Source of the DNA: Inquilinus limosus DSM 16000
GTDB lineage: Bacteria > Pseudomonadota > Alphaproteobacteria > DSM-16000 > Inquilinaceae
NCBI RefSeq assembly: GCF_000423185.1
Contig: NZ_AUHM01000039.1
Location: forward strand, 1 to 64,000
Reading direction: 5' to 3'
Length of the DNA stretch: 64,000 nucleotides
How positions within the stretch are numbered: the first letter of the stretch is position 1; every line of letters begins with the position of its first letter. Below the pieces are notes generated by a model. The model worked only from the letters and a program-made list of their open reading frames with translations, was not told where the DNA came from and did no database searches. This document shows, piece after piece, positions 63,501 through 64,000 of this stretch. The position numbers and the translations under genes were made by a program.

Positions 63501-64000
63501 CGCGACCGGCTTCCAAGCCTCTGCATCGGGGCTGGCCTCCACGGCGGTCGGACTGCACGCCAACGCCTCGGCCGAGAATGCGATCGCGGTCGGCAACGCG
63601 GCCACCGCCATGACGGCAAACGCCACGGCGGTCGGCGCCTCCGCCACGGTCTCGGCCGTGAACGGCACCGCGGTCGGCAGCGGCGCCGTCGCCGCGGGAA
63701 CCAATGGCGGCGCGACCGCGATCGGCACCAACGCCAATGCCGCCGGCGAGTTCTCGGTGGCGGCCGGCATCAACGCCAAGGCGGGCGACCACGCATCCAT
63801 CGCGATCGGCACCGGCACGAATGCGTCCGGGTCCCGCGCCGTCGCCATCGGCGACACCGTCCAGTCCACCGGCGCCGGCTCGATCGCCATCGGCGCTAAC
63901 GGCACCGCGCAGGCCAAGGCGACAGCGGCCGACGCCATCGCCCTGGGCGGGGCCACCACCGCGTCGGCGGCGCAATCGCTGGCCCTGGGCGCCGGCGCCA
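60550..64000 (+). CDS. Trimeric autotransporter adhesin, N-terminal part (cut by window edge)
   Basis: This surface adhesin of the YadA class is anchored by a C-terminal barrel beyond the window. At least 1150 codons are present. The first 110 residues hold a long basic N-terminal extension (RRRLMAALRRAHRALGMKRD) and a signal-peptide-like hydrophobic stretch ending PTQAFAQA. From about residue 115 the sequence is a long row of 14-residue YadA head repeats (patterns such as NSIAIGWQSIAS and GAVAIGEGQVVNG). A neck motif (ERTITNVAAGRIALDSTDAI, NGSQLFATNQAIS) at about 62791-62894 is followed by a second head region. The ATG at 60550 has AGGGG upstream; an in-frame ATG at 60349 with a stronger GGAGG would add 67 residues. 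No stop occurs before the window end. Confidence 0.9.
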   Translation, partial: MSGNQFETRQTVRRHSHFASNWVAGADQPSRSLRRRLMAALRRAHRALGMKRDRLGLGALGTGGAVGGATLAAEPATLFGVLRRARGLYAAISLATLVAQLPTQAFAQAIFGPGSTGSGGNPTAIGNGATATGNNSTALGTATSATGDGSISIGYANGSNGLNAIAIGVFSNATGVNALAVGGNARALVDGASAFGVNSTASAGGSLALGNTSSALAGNATAIGISSKASGGNSIAAGASATASGASSSAFGPGALASAIQSTALGFAAQSTAENSVAVGSSSIASGLGSVAMGLSANSSSNSSIAIGWQSIASKVNSVYLGARTVAGTGATAESAVGIGTDVTASAQDSIAMGRSSKATAAGAVSIGVTSSAAGANSLAAGVGSNAAGNFSLATGNAAVASGVGSVASGSGAQSAGDSGTAVGNNANAAASRATALGAGAAATQANATAVGAVANATGANASAFGDHANASGTNALAAGYTTQASGNNSAAVGVSSTASADGAMVLGNNSTASAVNSVVVGTSGTASGLNAIAIGTQANASAGAATAIGGLSAASGIGSLAVGDVATASGARSAALGASSKALAASSVALGDTNTVAAAAGPGSVAIGHNSVVNGGTGAVAIGEGQVVNGDGAVAIGDPNTVSGTGAVGMGANNTVNGTGAVALGNTNTATGQGSVALGNASSAAGAGSLAFGDAAKATNAGDVALGSGSVTAAVVNTPSTVIGGTTYNFAGTGATSTVSVGAAGAERTITNVAAGRIALDSTDAINGSQLFATNQAISAIAASTPLHYYSVNDGGVQKPNYTNNGATGLDSIAAGPGASATGAYSTAVGTTSKATGDWATALGQNANAAVQQATALGAGSLANAQFATATGFQAIATGVASTATGLHANASAQNAIAMGNAATASAADSIAVGTSAVATGPSGGAIAVGLNANATGSFTTAVGTGAKANGDWATAFGQNANAAAQQAQAFGAGSVASGQFALATGFQASASGLASTAVGLHANASAENAIAVGNAATAMTANATAVGASATVSAVNGTAVGSGAVAAGTNGGATAIGTNANAAGEFSVAAGINAKAGDHASIAIGTGTNASGSRAVAIGDTVQSTGAGSIAIGANGTAQAKATAADAIALGGATTASAAQSLALGAGA
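63016..63609 (+). repeat. Two copies of an 84-residue module in the adhesin head
   Basis: The segments 63016-63269 and 63358-63609 encode near-identical modules, 342 bases (114 codons) apart. Both run T-G-x-[YF]-[ST]-T-A-V-G-T, GDWATA[LF]GQNANAA, QFA[TL]ATGFQA, GLHANASA[QE]NAIA[MV]GN, AATA. This is a recent internal duplication, distinct from the ordinary 14-residue repeat, and may vary in copy number between strains. Confidence 0.75.

Noticed and set aside
61160-63975. Long frames on both strands within the adhesin gene
   Set aside because: The adhesin repeats keep all frames open; only the frame starting at 60550 gives the YadA head pattern, neck and signal peptide.

Overview
This is about 64 kb of very GC-rich DNA with dense genes, short gaps and Shine-Dalgarno-type starts. 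Gene content and protein style suggest an alphaproteobacterium of the Rhodospirillales/rhizobial kind (Inquilinus- or Azospirillum-like). That placement is an inference; no rRNA, tRNA or CRISPR array was recognised.

1-17.5 kb is a surface polysaccharide locus. It has GDP-mannose supply (ManC-type guanylyltransferase cut by the window edge, phosphomannomutase, AGE-family isomerase), three glycosyltransferases, a capsule-type export system (KpsM/KpsT-like ABC transporter, KpsE-like co-polymerase, outer-membrane lipoprotein exporter) and an LtaS-like sulfatase-fold enzyme. An HU-family protein and a CGNR regulator divergent from an alpha/beta hydrolase sit within it. A cytoplasmic GH38 alpha-mannosidase follows at 17.9-20.9 kb, then a small conserved protein, an M20 peptidase and a methyltransferase (21-23.8 kb).

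23.9-43.4 kb is the most interesting part: a vitamin B6 (pyridoxine, pyridoxamine, pyridoxal) catabolic island. Minus-strand operon A (31515 to 23895) encodes a BMP-type ABC importer followed by 4-pyridoxolactonase, pyridoxamine-pyruvate aminotransferase and pyridoxal 4-dehydrogenase. Minus-strand operon B (40918 to 32061) encodes a GMC oxidoreductase (candidate 4-pyridoxate dehydrogenase), a gentisate-dioxygenase-like bicupin protein, a beta-propeller protein, RidA, a GST-like protein, an NMT1/THI5-type ABC importer and 5-formyl-3-hydroxy-2-methylpyridine-4-carboxylate 5-dehydrogenase. Divergent operon C (41140 to 43403) encodes a GntR/FCD regulator and pyridoxine 4-oxidase. The window lacks the classical decarboxylase, flavin ring-opening monooxygenase and acetamidomethylene-succinate hydrolase. 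The bicupin enzyme, RidA and GST suggest an undescribed ring-cleavage branch.

43.5-52 kb is a second transport/catabolism locus around a divergent promoter. It holds a branched-chain-type ABC transporter (LivGFHM plus a substrate-binding protein), a GntR/FCD regulator, a TIGR04076 protein, an aldo/keto reductase and an aldo/keto reductase-RidA fusion.

52-60 kb is a regulator-rich stretch: three related AraC proteins, a LacI protein and one unrelated AraC protein, with palindromic repeats in the gaps. From about 60.5 kb to the end runs the 5' part of a trimeric autotransporter adhesin with YadA-type head repeats, cut by the window edge.
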